The position numbers were made by a program, and so were the translations under genes. From CAZWLY01 sp964634465 (GTDB taxonomy: Bacteria > Desulfobacterota > Desulfarculia > G963662305), in assembly GCA_964634465.1 (NCBI GenBank), contig CAZWLY010000011.1, forward strand, positions 69,581 through 133,580: a stretch of 64,000 nt of DNA, written 5' to 3'. The stretch's first letter is position 1; each line of letters begins with the position of its first letter. This document shows, piece after piece, positions 40,299-50,167 of this stretch. The notes under the pieces are model-generated. The model saw only the letters and a list, made by a program, of their open reading frames with translations, made no database searches and was not told where the DNA came from.

Positions 40299-40524
40299 AC
40301 ACGTGCGGGCAATAGGAGCGCGGGAAGACTGTTTTGCTCCCGGCCGATCGCGGTTGGTGCTGGGCCGGGAGACAAAAAGTCAGGCTGGAGAGGCCGCCGC
40401 CCCAAACGTCATCCTCCCCCCCGGACGCGTAGGGGGCGGCTACAGTCCGAACGCGACCCGGAGGGCCGGCACGGATCCCAATTCCCTACGGGCCGGGACG
40501 TTCGTCCCGGCCCGCCCTCCTTTT
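40299..40524 (+). ncRNA. Candidate sigma-54-driven small RNA or long prmA leader
   Basis: The 600-base gap between the YkgJ-like gene and prmA holds no convincing gene. From the predicted start, three stems follow: CTCCCGGCC/GGCCGGGAG (40337-40371), GCCGCCCC/GGGGCGGC (40396-40440) and the final terminator-like hairpin (40490-40513). This could be an independent RNA of about 220 bases, or the leader of prmA if the last hairpin is read through. A 150-codon open frame over this stretch has no start signal or family resemblance. Confidence 0.35.
40490..40520 (+). terminator. Terminator-like hairpin upstream of prmA
   Basis: GGGCCGGGACG (40490-40500) and CGTCCCGGCCC (40503-40513) are perfect complements around TT. 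The following bases are GCCCTCCTTTT, so the U tract is delayed and short. Confidence 0.55.
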
Positions 40525-40685
40525 CAGGGGCCGGCGGCAGCGCTCTTCTCTTCTTTGCCCGCGGCCAAGTCAGGGCGATCCTCATCGCCGGCCAAACGCC
40601 GGGAATGGCTCCGCCGCATCTCTGAGGCCTTTGGCCAGGTAAAATCGTTTTGACCCGGCGGGCGTTTTGAGTTAACAGTCCGGAC

Positions 40686-41519
40686 ATGACGGCCAAGAAC
40701 CCCTACGACCAGCTCTACATCTATGAATTAGAGGGGTGCCCGGCGGCGCCGATGGAACCCGACCCGACCGTCGGCTTTCTGGGCTGCTGGCACGAGGGCG
40801 ATTCGGCCTTTCTGTTCTTCGACCGGCCCTCCGACCCTGAAGCCGACCAGATGGCCGGCGGGCTCAAGATCCGGGAACGGTTCAAGATGAGCTACCTGGA
40901 CTGGCAGGGCCGGCCGGCCACCGAACCCTACACCGTCGGCCGTCTGACCATCCGTCCCCCCTGGGCCGAGGCGGTGGTTCCGGCCGGCGGATTGGAGATC
41001 GTCCTCGACCCCGGCGTGGTTTTCGGCGCGGGTAACCACCCCACCACCCGCCACTGCCTGGCCGCTCTCAACGCCCTCCATCGCCGCGGCGAGATGCCGG
41101 AGCGGGCCCTCGATCTGGGTTGCGGCACCGGCATCCTGTCCCTGGCCGCCGTCAAGCTGGGGGCGGGACGGGTGACGGCCGTCGATCTCAACCCGCTCTG
41201 CTGCCAGGTCGCCGAAGCCAACGCGGTTTTGAACGGTCTCCAGGAAAAGATCGACACCGTCCGAGGCGACGCCGCGGCCCTGGCCGGCCGACCGGCCGGG
41301 CTGATCATGGCCAACCTCCAGGCCGAGCTGATCGAAACGTTGGCCGAAAGGGGCGGGTTGAACGACCGCGAGTGGCTGATTCTGTCCGGGATAACCCGCT
41401 CCTTCGCCGGGCGGATCGTGGACCTGGCTGAGCGGTTGGGCTACGTATTGAAGGAGCAGTGGACGGCCCAATCGACCTGGTTCACCTACCTGTTCGGCCG
41501 GAAGCGACCTAGAACCTGA
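40686..41519 (+). CDS. prmA: Ribosomal protein L11 methyltransferase-like protein PrmA
   Basis: The 277 residues include VFGAGNHPTTRHCL before the SAM domain (PrmA typically has GTG-x-HPTT) and motif I ALDLGCGTGILSLAA. The catalytic-loop equivalent IMANLQAELIETL follows. The N-terminal substrate-recognition part is divergent, so the target could differ from L11. It converges with a small membrane-protein gene, overlapping by 11 bases. Confidence 0.88.
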   Translation: MTAKNPYDQLYIYELEGCPAAPMEPDPTVGFLGCWHEGDSAFLFFDRPSDPEADQMAGGLKIRERFKMSYLDWQGRPATEPYTVGRLTIRPPWAEAVVPAGGLEIVLDPGVVFGAGNHPTTRHCLAALNALHRRGEMPERALDLGCGTGILSLAAVKLGAGRVTAVDLNPLCCQVAEANAVLNGLQEKIDTVRGDAAALAGRPAGLIMANLQAELIETLAERGGLNDREWLILSGITRSFAGRIVDLAERLGYVLKEQWTAQSTWFTYLFGRKRPRT

Positions 41520-41745
41520 GACTGGTCAGCCCCATCAGGCTCAAGACGACCAGCCCGGCCAGAACGGCCGCCGCCCCGGCCAGGCTCAGGCCGACCAACC
41601 GCTTCCAGTCGACGAGGTCGAGGCCCAGCCGATCGAGCCGGCCCTCGGTCTTGGCCCGCCCTTGCCGGGTCAGCTCCTTGAAGGCGGCCCAGATGACGGC
41701 CGCGATCAGGCTGAATCCCGCCGCCTTCAACCAATCCTCGGTCAT
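41509..41745 (-). CDS. Small membrane protein of unknown function
   Basis: This 78-residue protein has two hydrophobic helices (about 9-21 and 50-73) separated by a charged loop (ELTRQGRAKTEGRLDRLGLD). GGAG lies 9 bases before the ATG. I do not recognise a family. It follows the DUF401 transporter gene by 33 bases on the same strand and may be an accessory of it. Confidence 0.65.
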   Translation of the reverse strand: MTEDWLKAAGFSLIAAVIWAAFKELTRQGRAKTEGRLDRLGLDLVDWKRLVGLSLAGAAAVLAGLVVLSLMGLTSLRF

Positions 41746-41778
41746 TGTCGCTCGCTCCGTTCAATCCCTTCCCGGCCA

Positions 41779-43032
41779 TCAGATCAACACCAGGGCCCAG
41801 GCCACGGCAAAGGCCAAGGTCAGACCCTGGGGCAGCCAGAGCCGGTAGAAGACGCGGCCGGAAGAGGCGTCGAAGTACTGGTTGGACAGCACGATGCAGG
41901 CGTGGGCCGGCGAAGTCATCACCCCGGCGAAACCGGCGGCGTGGCCGAGCATGAGATAGGGGATCGGATTGTCCGGTGGCAGCAAGGCGATGAAGACCGG
42001 AAAGGCGGTCGCCGCGTAACCGACGGCGATGCCGGTGATCAGGCCCATGATGAACGGCAGGCAGATGACCAGGGCGAAGAGCGGCAGTTCGTGCTCGACC
42101 ATCAACCGGCTCAACGCGTTGACCCCGCCCGAGGCCGAGGCGACGGCCTGGAAGGCCAGAATGGCCATGATCAGATAGAGCATGCCGGCGGTGTGCCTGG
42201 AGAAGGCGACGTCCACGATGGTCTTCAGCCGCCCGCCCTGAAAGCCGGCCAGGAGCACGGCCAGGACCAGGGCCAGGGCCATGGGCGCCTGGCCCGGCAG
42301 ATCGGCCAGGGCGGGGTATCTGCCGGCCAGGGCGCTCACCAGTTGGGAGCCGCCCAAAGCACCGATCAAGACCACCAGGATCGGCGCGCCCAAGGCCAAG
42401 ATCGACCCGTTCTCCTCCGGCCCGCCAGCGTCCGCCTCCCGGCTGGGGCCGACCCGTCTCAAGATCACCAAGTAGCCGACCACGATGGCGGCCAGGGTGA
42501 CCGGGACGAGGTAGGGCATCATCTCGCCGAGCGATATCCCGGACATGGCCGAAATCAGGATCAGGCTGGGATAGAGCGGCCACGAATACTCCCAGACGTG
42601 GCGGAACCAGACGTTGATCACCGACTTGTCCACCGCCTCGAGACAGGCGCCCTTGGCCGAGCCTTCGACCATGGGCGCGGAAAAGACCGCCCCGCCGGGC
42701 ATGGGCAACAACCCGATCAGAGCCGGAAAGGCGGTCAGGGCCAGCCGGGGCGAGCCGATCAGGCGCCGCACCCGGTTGAACAGTCGTTCCATCTGGCCCG
42801 TCTCCTCCTGGAGCTGGGAAAGGACCATCAGCAGCGCCACCACCGAGGCCAAGGTCACTCCCCTGGGCTCGGTCCAGGCCCCGATCAACGTCTTGACTAA
42901 GGCGGCCGGGCTCATGGACGAGGTCAGGGCGATGAGCAGACAACCGGCCAGCAGGCCGTGAGCCATGTTCAGCTTGAGCCTGGTGGTGATCACCACCAGG
43001 GCCAAGGCTGCCGCCAGTCCGAAGAGAACCAC
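41779..43032 (-). CDS. DUF401-family integral membrane transporter
   Basis: The 417 residues are hydrophobic throughout, with ten or more helices. Conserved segments include LLPMPGGAVFSAPMV (about 110) and NVWFRHVWEYSWPLYPSLIL, which are hallmarks of DUF401 (related to the gluconate/CitMHS-type permeases). A second GFAGVMTSPAHACIVLS segment forms the other re-entrant loop. The substrate is unknown. The start is GTG at 43032 with AAGGA upstream. It pairs with the small membrane gene downstream. Confidence 0.82.
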   Translation of the reverse strand: MVLFGLAAALALVVITTRLKLNMAHGLLAGCLLIALTSSMSPAALVKTLIGAWTEPRGVTLASVVALLMVLSQLQEETGQMERLFNRVRRLIGSPRLALTAFPALIGLLPMPGGAVFSAPMVEGSAKGACLEAVDKSVINVWFRHVWEYSWPLYPSLILISAMSGISLGEMMPYLVPVTLAAIVVGYLVILRRVGPSREADAGGPEENGSILALGAPILVVLIGALGGSQLVSALAGRYPALADLPGQAPMALALVLAVLLAGFQGGRLKTIVDVAFSRHTAGMLYLIMAILAFQAVASASGGVNALSRLMVEHELPLFALVICLPFIMGLITGIAVGYAATAFPVFIALLPPDNPIPYLMLGHAAGFAGVMTSPAHACIVLSNQYFDASSGRVFYRLWLPQGLTLAFAVAWALVLI

Positions 43033-43418
43033 GCCGGTTCAATCCTTCAGCCGGGAAAAGCCCCTGGGACCGGGTTCGGGTCCGGTCGGGGGGTGGGGGG
43101 TGGAGGTCGCCGGGGTGGAGTCGGCCCCGCTGGGGCGAATGGCTCCGGCGCACAACGGCCGGGCCGCCCTGGCCCGGCGAGGCGGATCACAGCCGCGGGC
43201 CGGCTGAGAGCCGGGCCGGCCGATAATGGCCGTCGCCGTCCGGCGAGCGGAAAAATCGAGGTCGGAAATCAAGGGCCGCCTCTCGCTTCGTCATCGCTTC
43301 GGCTGATGTTACGCCGCCGGCGATTCGGGGTCAAGACGGGGTTTTTTTATTAATGTTTGGTCTGAGGCATGTTATATACAAGGCCTCAGGTTAAAGTCGT
43401 TGTTTGGATGACAGGACC
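43033..43418. other. Divergent intergenic region
   Basis: No gene is seen. The left part is GC-rich and structureless. The last 80 bases are AT-rich and hold an inverted repeat CTGAGGC (43362-43368) / GCCTCAG (43383-43389) flanking TTATATAC, which could be a -10 box under repressor control for the downstream small coiled-coil gene. Confidence 0.4.
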
Positions 43419-43763
43419 ATGTGCCCGACGCTGGATGACGGACCCAGAATAGAGTTCGGCGATCTGGAGGAACCGACTCCGGAGGATGATCGTCCGCCCA
43501 TGGCCCGGCCGACGCCGGCGGCCAAGAAAGAGAAGCCGCCGCCCAAGCCTCGCTCGGCCTGGTTCAAGCTGTTGTGGACGCTCATCGTCATGGTCCTCAT
43601 CCTCATCGGGCTGATAAGTTACGCTTTGGTGGTGCGCCACGAGCCGGCGGTCCAACTGGAGGCGAGCGGCCCGAACAGCGCCGCCCAGACGCGCCTGGAG
43701 GCCTTGGAGGGCCGGGTGTCCGAGTTGGAGAAGAGGATCCAGGCCCTGGAGGAAAGGCGCTAG
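43419..43763 (+). CDS. Single-pass membrane protein with C-terminal coiled coil
   Basis: The 114 residues have an acidic, Pro-rich cytoplasmic part, a membrane helix (about 49-68), and a C-terminal heptad segment (RLEALEGRVSELEKRIQALE). ATG 43419 follows AGGA closely; a TTG 15 bases earlier is an alternative start. I do not recognise a family. Such bitopic coiled-coil proteins often join division or envelope complexes, but that is only a suggestion. The next gene, tadA, starts 18 bases later. Confidence 0.7.
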   Translation: MCPTLDDGPRIEFGDLEEPTPEDDRPPMARPTPAAKKEKPPPKPRSAWFKLLWTLIVMVLILIGLISYALVVRHEPAVQLEASGPNSAAQTRLEALEGRVSELEKRIQALEERR

Positions 43764-44232
43764 GCCGGCGCGGGAGGCGCGGTGGGGGCCGAGGAGTGGG
43801 CCGAACTGATGGAACTGGCGCTGGCCCAAGCCAGGCTGGCCGCCGAACGGGGCGAGGTGCCGGTCGGGGCGGTGCTGGCTCTGGGTGATCGCGTTCTGGC
43901 CCAGGCCCACAACCGGGTGGTCGCCGAGCGCGACCCGACGGCCCACGCCGAGATGTTGGTCCTGAAAGCCGGGGCCAAAGTGCTTGACAATGAGCGCCTG
44001 GTGGGTACTACTTTGGTCGTCACCCTGGAACCGTGCGCCATGTGCGCCGGGGCGGCGGTGCTGGCCAGGGTGAAGCGGCTGGTCTACGGCGCCAGCGATC
44101 CCAAGACCGGGGCGGCCGGATCGGTCTTCGAGGTGACCAACTCCGAACGCCTCAATCACCGCCTGGAGGTGATCGGCGGGGTTCGGTCGGCCGAGGCCGG
44201 AGAATTACTCAAGCGATTTTTCAAGGAGAAAC

Positions 44233-45375
<1,143 letters not shown>

Positions 45376-45526
45376 GGTCGTTTCTCGCAAGGTAAGTTTC
45401 CCGATCACCGCCAGGAGCCTGTCGGGCCGGCTGGACAAGGCCCAACGCCCGCCCAACAGGCTTTGCCGCCGGAGAAAATCCGTCAACCCGGCGGGTGATT
45501 CCATATATCCAGATATTGATGGTGGG

Positions 45527-45556
45527 TTGACACGAAGTCTGTCGCTTGGTTATAAT
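45527..45556 (+). promoter_or_regulatory. Sigma-70 promoter of the HD-GYP gene
   Basis: TTGACA (45527-45532), 18-base spacer, TATAAT (45551-45556): both hexamers are perfect. It is 55 bases before the start codon in an AT-rich stretch. The preceding 150 bases after the binding-protein gene contain nothing recognisable. Confidence 0.9.
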
Positions 45557-45610
45557 TCACTCAGCGTTTAAAAAACAAACAGATCTTTAAAAAAACATGA
45601 GCCCTTGACC

Positions 45611-46603
45611 ATGACTCCCGAGGCCAAGCCGGACCGGGTGGAAGCGACCTTCACTCCGGTCGATATCGAGCTTTTAGAGGTCGGCTCGCCCCTGGGCTTC
45701 GGCCTGTTCATGGAGACCTCCAGCCGGGAGCCGGCCATGATCGCCGGCCCGGAAGAACGCCTGAGCCTGGAGGCGAAGCGGAGACTGGTCAAAAGCGGGG
45801 GCCGGTTCTTTGTCGAGAAGGCGAATCGCCGTCAATACTACCGCCACCTGGAAGACAGCCTCAAACGCCTGATGGAGAGCGGAGAGGGGGAGTTCGGCCC
45901 GACCGGCGAGAAAGAGGCCGGGGACAGGGCGATAAAACTGGTCTTCAACCTCTCCTACAGCGTCATGGAGGAGGTCTTTGAAAACCCGAGCGCCGAGGTC
46001 ATGCACCGGGCCCGACAGGTGGTCTGCTCGGCGGTAGACGCCATCCTCTCCCACGACCAGGCGCTGAACCTGATGGTCCGCCTGGCCCGGCACGACCACA
46101 CCACCTACACCCATTCCTGCAACGTCGGGGTGTTCGGAATGGGCCTGGTCAAGTCGCTGTTGAAAGAAGGCGAGGAGTTCGACGTCCACAATTTGGGCAC
46201 CGCCTTTTTCTTCCACGACATCGGCAAGGTGGAGGTGGGGCGGGAGATCATCAACAAGCCCGGTCCGCTAAACATCTGGGAGGTGGCCGCCATGCGGCGC
46301 CACACCAAACTGGGCGCCAAGATAATGAAGAGAGCCGGCCTGATGTCCCCCGAAGCGGCGGCGGTCATCACCCAACACCATGAACGCTTCGACGGCTCCG
46401 GCTATCCCATGGGGCTGACGGGCGAGAGTATCCACCCCCACGCCCGGATATGCGCCATTGCCGACGTTTTCGACGCCTTGACCTCCGATCGTCCCTATCG
46501 GCGACGACTGTCCCCCTTCCAAGCCGTCCAGATCATGCGGCATCACATGCCCGGCCACTTCGAGCCGGGGCTGATAAGGCGCTTCGTGCTCATGTTTCGT
46601 TGA
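45611..46603 (+). CDS. HD-GYP domain phosphodiesterase
   Basis: The 330 residues end in an intact HD-GYP domain: HDIGKVEVG, HHERFDGSGYPMGL and IADVFDALTSDRPYRR. This predicts hydrolysis of cyclic di-GMP. The N-terminal 130 residues (helical, with FFVEKANRRQYYRHLEDSL) resemble the poorly characterised DUF3391-like or PilZ-like input regions of such proteins. It has its own strong promoter. ATG 45611 is preferred over a TTG two codons upstream. Unlike the HD/HDOD protein at 31.1 kb, all catalytic residues are present. Confidence 0.92.
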   Translation: MTPEAKPDRVEATFTPVDIELLEVGSPLGFGLFMETSSREPAMIAGPEERLSLEAKRRLVKSGGRFFVEKANRRQYYRHLEDSLKRLMESGEGEFGPTGEKEAGDRAIKLVFNLSYSVMEEVFENPSAEVMHRARQVVCSAVDAILSHDQALNLMVRLARHDHTTYTHSCNVGVFGMGLVKSLLKEGEEFDVHNLGTAFFFHDIGKVEVGREIINKPGPLNIWEVAAMRRHTKLGAKIMKRAGLMSPEAAAVITQHHERFDGSGYPMGLTGESIHPHARICAIADVFDALTSDRPYRRRLSPFQAVQIMRHHMPGHFEPGLIRRFVLMFR

Positions 46604-46685
46604 ATCGCCCGGCCCGGGCGGCTAAGCGCAACTCGACCTCGGGCCTCAAGCCCGTCCTTCGGCCCGCGGGAGGGCTCGAAACACC

Positions 46686-47354
46686 TTACAGTTTCACTTC
46701 CTCCACGGACAACCTGCGCTCCAGGCTGTTGGAGAGGCGGATCAGCGGGTAGGAGATGACGAAGTAGAGCAGCCCGACCAGGGAGAAGACCATCAACCCT
46801 TCCGGAATCCGGACCACCGTCAGCCAGCCGACCCGGGTCAGCTCGACCACCCCGATGACCGAGACCACCGACGAGTCTTTGATCAGCAACACGTACTGGC
46901 CGACCAGGGGCGGCAGGATGGTCCGCATCGCCTGGGGGACGATCACGTAGCGCAGTTGCTGGTAGAGGTTCAGGCCGGTCGATTGGGCCGCCTCCCACTG
47001 CCCCTTGGGCACGGCCTTGATGCCGCCGGCGACGATCTCGCAGATGAAGGCGGTGCCGAGGATGGTCAGGGCCAAGACGGCGGCCGCGAAGGGTTCGAGC
47101 TGGATGCCCCACTCGGGAAAGATGAAGAAGACGATGAATATCTGGACCACAAAGGGCGTCCCCCGGATGACCGAGACATAGGCCCCGATCGGCCAGTTCA
47201 GGAGCCTGCTCCGGCTGGTCCTGAGGATGCCCAGCATGAAACCGAGGACGGTTCCGAAGAAAAGCCCCAGGGCGGACACGGCGACGGTCATCCACAGGCC
47301 CTTCAAGAAGAAGGGCATGATTTCCATCAACCGCTCGAAGTAGTAGACCATCAT
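46686..47354 (-). CDS. Polar amino-acid ABC transporter permease (HisM/ArtQ type)
   Basis: This 222-residue permease has about five helices and the EAA loop GQWEAAQSTGLNLYQQ, as in polar amino-acid importers of the His/Glu/Gln/Arg family. It is the last gene of a four-gene minus-strand set: dehydrogenase, binding protein, permease, permease. It starts 4 bases after the other permease ends. No ATP-binding subunit is encoded beside it. Confidence 0.92.
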   Translation of the reverse strand: MMVYYFERLMEIMPFFLKGLWMTVAVSALGLFFGTVLGFMLGILRTSRSRLLNWPIGAYVSVIRGTPFVVQIFIVFFIFPEWGIQLEPFAAAVLALTILGTAFICEIVAGGIKAVPKGQWEAAQSTGLNLYQQLRYVIVPQAMRTILPPLVGQYVLLIKDSSVVSVIGVVELTRVGWLTVVRIPEGLMVFSLVGLLYFVISYPLIRLSNSLERRLSVEEVKL

Positions 47355-47358
47355 GGCG

Positions 47359-48027
47359 CTAATACTCCTCGCGGAAGATGAGCCGCCGCTGGGACCAGTC
47401 GGCCAGGGTCTTGAGGACGAAGTAGATGGCCAGGTAGAAGGCGGCCACGGTGAAGAAGGCCTCGGTCGGCATGAACCGCTCCGAGGTCAAGACCTGGCCG
47501 CAGCGGGTCAGCTCCAGAACCGAGATCAACGACAAGAGCGCCGAGTCCTTGACCAGTACGATCGCCTGGCCCAACAGGGGCGGCACGGTCACCCCCAGGG
47601 CCTGGGGAAGAACGATATAGCGCATCCGCTGGAAGTAGTTGAGCCCCGAGGCGATGCCGGCCTCAATCTGGCCGGAGGGGACCGAGGTGATGCCGGCCCG
47701 GACGATCTCGGCGATGTAGGCCCCGCTGTTGAGCATGAGGGCCAAAATCCCGGTCTGGATTTCGGGAATGCGGAGGCCCAGCGTGGGCAGGCCGAAGTAG
47801 AAGAAGTATATCTGGACCAACAGTGGGGTCGAACGGATCGACTCGATGTAGACCGTAGCGATGCCGCGCAGGAATTTCTTTTTGGAGAGCCTGCAACCGC
47901 AGGCGACGATCCCCATCAGGAGGGCCAAAAAGAGGGAAACGATCGAGATGAGGAACGTGTTTCTCAACCCCTCCAGAAAGAGGGGCATGTACTCCCAGAT
48001 GATCCTGAAGTTGAAGCCTTCGAGCAT
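47359..48027 (-). CDS. Polar amino-acid ABC transporter permease (second subunit)
   Basis: This 222-residue permease has the EAA loop GQIEAGIASGLNYFQR and a conserved arrangement of five helices. With the downstream permease it would form the heterodimeric channel of a polar amino-acid importer. The substrate is suggested only by the upstream binding protein. It lies 103 bases downstream of that gene, a gap containing GC-rich sequence without a clear terminator. Confidence 0.92.
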   Translation of the reverse strand: MLEGFNFRIIWEYMPLFLEGLRNTFLISIVSLFLALLMGIVACGCRLSKKKFLRGIATVYIESIRSTPLLVQIYFFYFGLPTLGLRIPEIQTGILALMLNSGAYIAEIVRAGITSVPSGQIEAGIASGLNYFQRMRYIVLPQALGVTVPPLLGQAIVLVKDSALLSLISVLELTRCGQVLTSERFMPTEAFFTVAAFYLAIYFVLKTLADWSQRRLIFREEY

Positions 48028-48130
48028 TGATCGCGCCGCCCGTTCGTAAGGCCGGGACGGCGGCGGAGGCCGGGCGGCCCGACCCCCGCGGCCGTCGTTT
48101 CAGGCCGAATGGGTCCTCGACGGAGGTTGC

Positions 48131-48937
48131 CTACTTGTGGTCCTTCTTCCAGTCGGTGGATTCGAACCAGTACTTGATGTTGGCCTCGTAGGTGCCGTCG
48201 GCCTTGATCGTCTTGAAGAACAGATTGGTCCACTGCCACAAGTTGATCGACTCGTGACGCACGGCGAAGGCCAGCGGGTCCTTGCCCCGGCCCAGCCTCT
48301 GATCCAGAAGACGGACCGAGTTCGGCGGGAAGTCGGGCAGCACGGCCAGCACGGCCAGGTCGTCGTTGACGCCGGCATCGACGTGGCCAGCCAGAAGGGC
48401 CTGGATGATCATCCGGCCGCCGCCCTTGTAGGACTTGATCTTGGCTTTGGGCAGGTACTTCTTGGCGATGGTCTCGCCGGTGGAGCCCAGGAGCACGCCG
48501 ACGGTGACGTCGGGCCGGTTGACATCGTCGATGGTCTTGAACTTGGCGTCGGTCTTGGTGAAGACGCAGGGCTGGACGTAGTACCACGGATCGCAGAAGG
48601 ATATCTTCAGCGCCCGCTTCAGGGTCGGAGTCATGTCGGCGGCCAAGACGTCGGCCTTGCCGGACAGGAGAGCCGGGATGAGGCCGTCCCAGTCGAAGTT
48701 GAGGACCTTCAGCTTGACGCCCATCCGCTTGGCCATCTCCCGGGCGAACTCGACCATGGAGCCGGTGTGATTGCCGTTTTTGTCGACGAAGGCATAGGGC
48801 GCCGCGCCCGACTGGACCGCCACCCGAAGCTCGCCCCGCTTGACGATGTCAGTCAACGTCCCGGCCAGGGCCGTTCCGACCAGACCCAGGGTCAGGACCA
48901 CCGCCGCCACAACAACCATCACTCTTCTCAATTTCAT
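48131..48937 (-). CDS. Polar amino-acid ABC transporter substrate-binding protein
   Basis: The 268 residues comprise a signal peptide (VVVAAVVLTLGLVGTALA) and a type II binding fold: RGELRVAVQSGAAPYAFVDKNGNHTGSMVEFAREMAKR at the N-terminus in the SBP_bac_3 style. The Arg and Asp needed to hold the alpha-carboxyl and amino groups appear plausible (DAGVNDDLAV). ATG 48937 follows GGAGGG; an 11-residue extension was rejected. It lies just downstream of the saccharopine-dehydrogenase-like gene, hinting at lysine or a related cationic amino acid. Confidence 0.9.
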   Translation of the reverse strand: MKLRRVMVVVAAVVLTLGLVGTALAGTLTDIVKRGELRVAVQSGAAPYAFVDKNGNHTGSMVEFAREMAKRMGVKLKVLNFDWDGLIPALLSGKADVLAADMTPTLKRALKISFCDPWYYVQPCVFTKTDAKFKTIDDVNRPDVTVGVLLGSTGETIAKKYLPKAKIKSYKGGGRMIIQALLAGHVDAGVNDDLAVLAVLPDFPPNSVRLLDQRLGRGKDPLAFAVRHESINLWQWTNLFFKTIKADGTYEANIKYWFESTDWKKDHK

Positions 48938-48994
48938 CCCGTCCCTCCTTTGCTTGGTGGATGACGACAAAAGTTACAGCGGCCTGGGCCGCCC

Positions 48995-50167
48995 TCAATC
49001 CAGAACCGTTTCTTCCTCCTCGAGAAGAACACCCCTTTTCTTGAGCTCCGCCACGAAGGGCTGGTAGGGCACATGGATGGTCGGGGTCAACACACCCGTC
49101 TGGTCGATTTCACCCCGGGCGATCATCTGGGCGACGATGCTGGCCGGGAAGCCGACGCCCATGCTCATGGCCATCAGCCCGGTTTCGAGGTCCCGTTCGA
49201 TCAACAGCCGGCTGACGAGTCTCTTTCTCCGACCGCCGGCCAGGCCCTCGAAGACGTTCAGCATCGCCACCAGGTCCTTTTCGTCGTCGGCGTACTGGAG
49301 CTTCGGCTCCAGGAGCTTGACCATGAACTGATGCGGCGTCACCTCGCCGGGCAGACCGGGGACCGGCTCGTCACTCAGGAAGCCCAATCTTTTGAGCGGC
49401 CGCCAGAACTGGCACCAGCCCGGCCAGCGAAGGGAATAGCGGCCGGTCTCCTTGATCGTCGGGGTGACGCCCAAAAGATCGGTGAAGAAGACCGCATCGC
49501 CGTTGGGGATCGCCTCCAGCTTACCCAGGCCGGGAAAGTCGATCAGGTGGACCAGCTCGGATTCGTGCTGTTCGGCGGCCGGGATGTCGATCGTCCGACC
49601 GTCCACGATCGCCCGGCCATCGCGCTTGGTCGAAGCCAGGACTCCCTCCCAGGTCCAGGAGATCTTGTAGTTGAGCGGGTTGTCGCAGGCGGCCGCCTCG
49701 GGGAAGCCGCCGCAGTAGGAGTTGATGACGTTGAGTTCGTCGAAACGCCGCTTGGCCTCGCCGTAGATGACGAGGTCGATGCCGGGGTCCAGGCCGCACT
49801 CGGGCAGGATGGTCACCCCGGCCTCCTTGGCCCGGCCGTCGAGATCGAGGATCGGATAGGCGTAGTTGGTGTTGACCACGCCGACGCCGGTCTCTATCGC
49901 CGCCAGGCAGACCGCTTCGGTGAAAAAACGGGGCAGGAGGTCGATGGCCACATCGGCCTGGGCCATCAGCTCGGCCAGCCGTCGGGGATCGGTCGCGTCC
50001 AGCTCAACCGGCCGGACCCTGGACATGTCGATCAGCTTCTCGACGGCCTTCAGGTTTTCCAGTCGGGCGTCGGCCAGGATGACCTCCTCGACGCCCTCGC
50101 TCCGGGCCAGATCGTAGACGGCTGTCCGACCCTGGATGCCGCAGCCGCCCAAAACCAAAACCTTCAT
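48995..50167 (-). CDS. Saccharopine dehydrogenase-like (Lys9 family) oxidoreductase
   Basis: The 390-residue enzyme has an N-terminal NAD(P) loop VLVLGGCGIQGRTAVYDLA (4-22), CGLDPGIDLVIYGEA in the middle and PTIHVPYQPF near the end, the Lys9/saccharopine-reductase layout. Possible reactions are lysine catabolism via saccharopine or reductive amination in polyamine synthesis (carboxynorspermidine synthase is a relative). It is the first gene of the set with the amino-acid transporter. ATG 50167 is the family start; six extra residues are possible. Confidence 0.85.
   Translation of the reverse strand: MKVLVLGGCGIQGRTAVYDLARSEGVEEVILADARLENLKAVEKLIDMSRVRPVELDATDPRRLAELMAQADVAIDLLPRFFTEAVCLAAIETGVGVVNTNYAYPILDLDGRAKEAGVTILPECGLDPGIDLVIYGEAKRRFDELNVINSYCGGFPEAAACDNPLNYKISWTWEGVLASTKRDGRAIVDGRTIDIPAAEQHESELVHLIDFPGLGKLEAIPNGDAVFFTDLLGVTPTIKETGRYSLRWPGWCQFWRPLKRLGFLSDEPVPGLPGEVTPHQFMVKLLEPKLQYADDEKDLVAMLNVFEGLAGGRRKRLVSRLLIERDLETGLMAMSMGVGFPASIVAQMIARGEIDQTGVLTPTIHVPYQPFVAELKKRGVLLEEEETVLD

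Noticed and set aside
40201..40653. 150-codon frame in the gap before prmA
   Set aside because: It runs through a promoter-like element and three hairpins, lacks a ribosome-binding site and resembles nothing.
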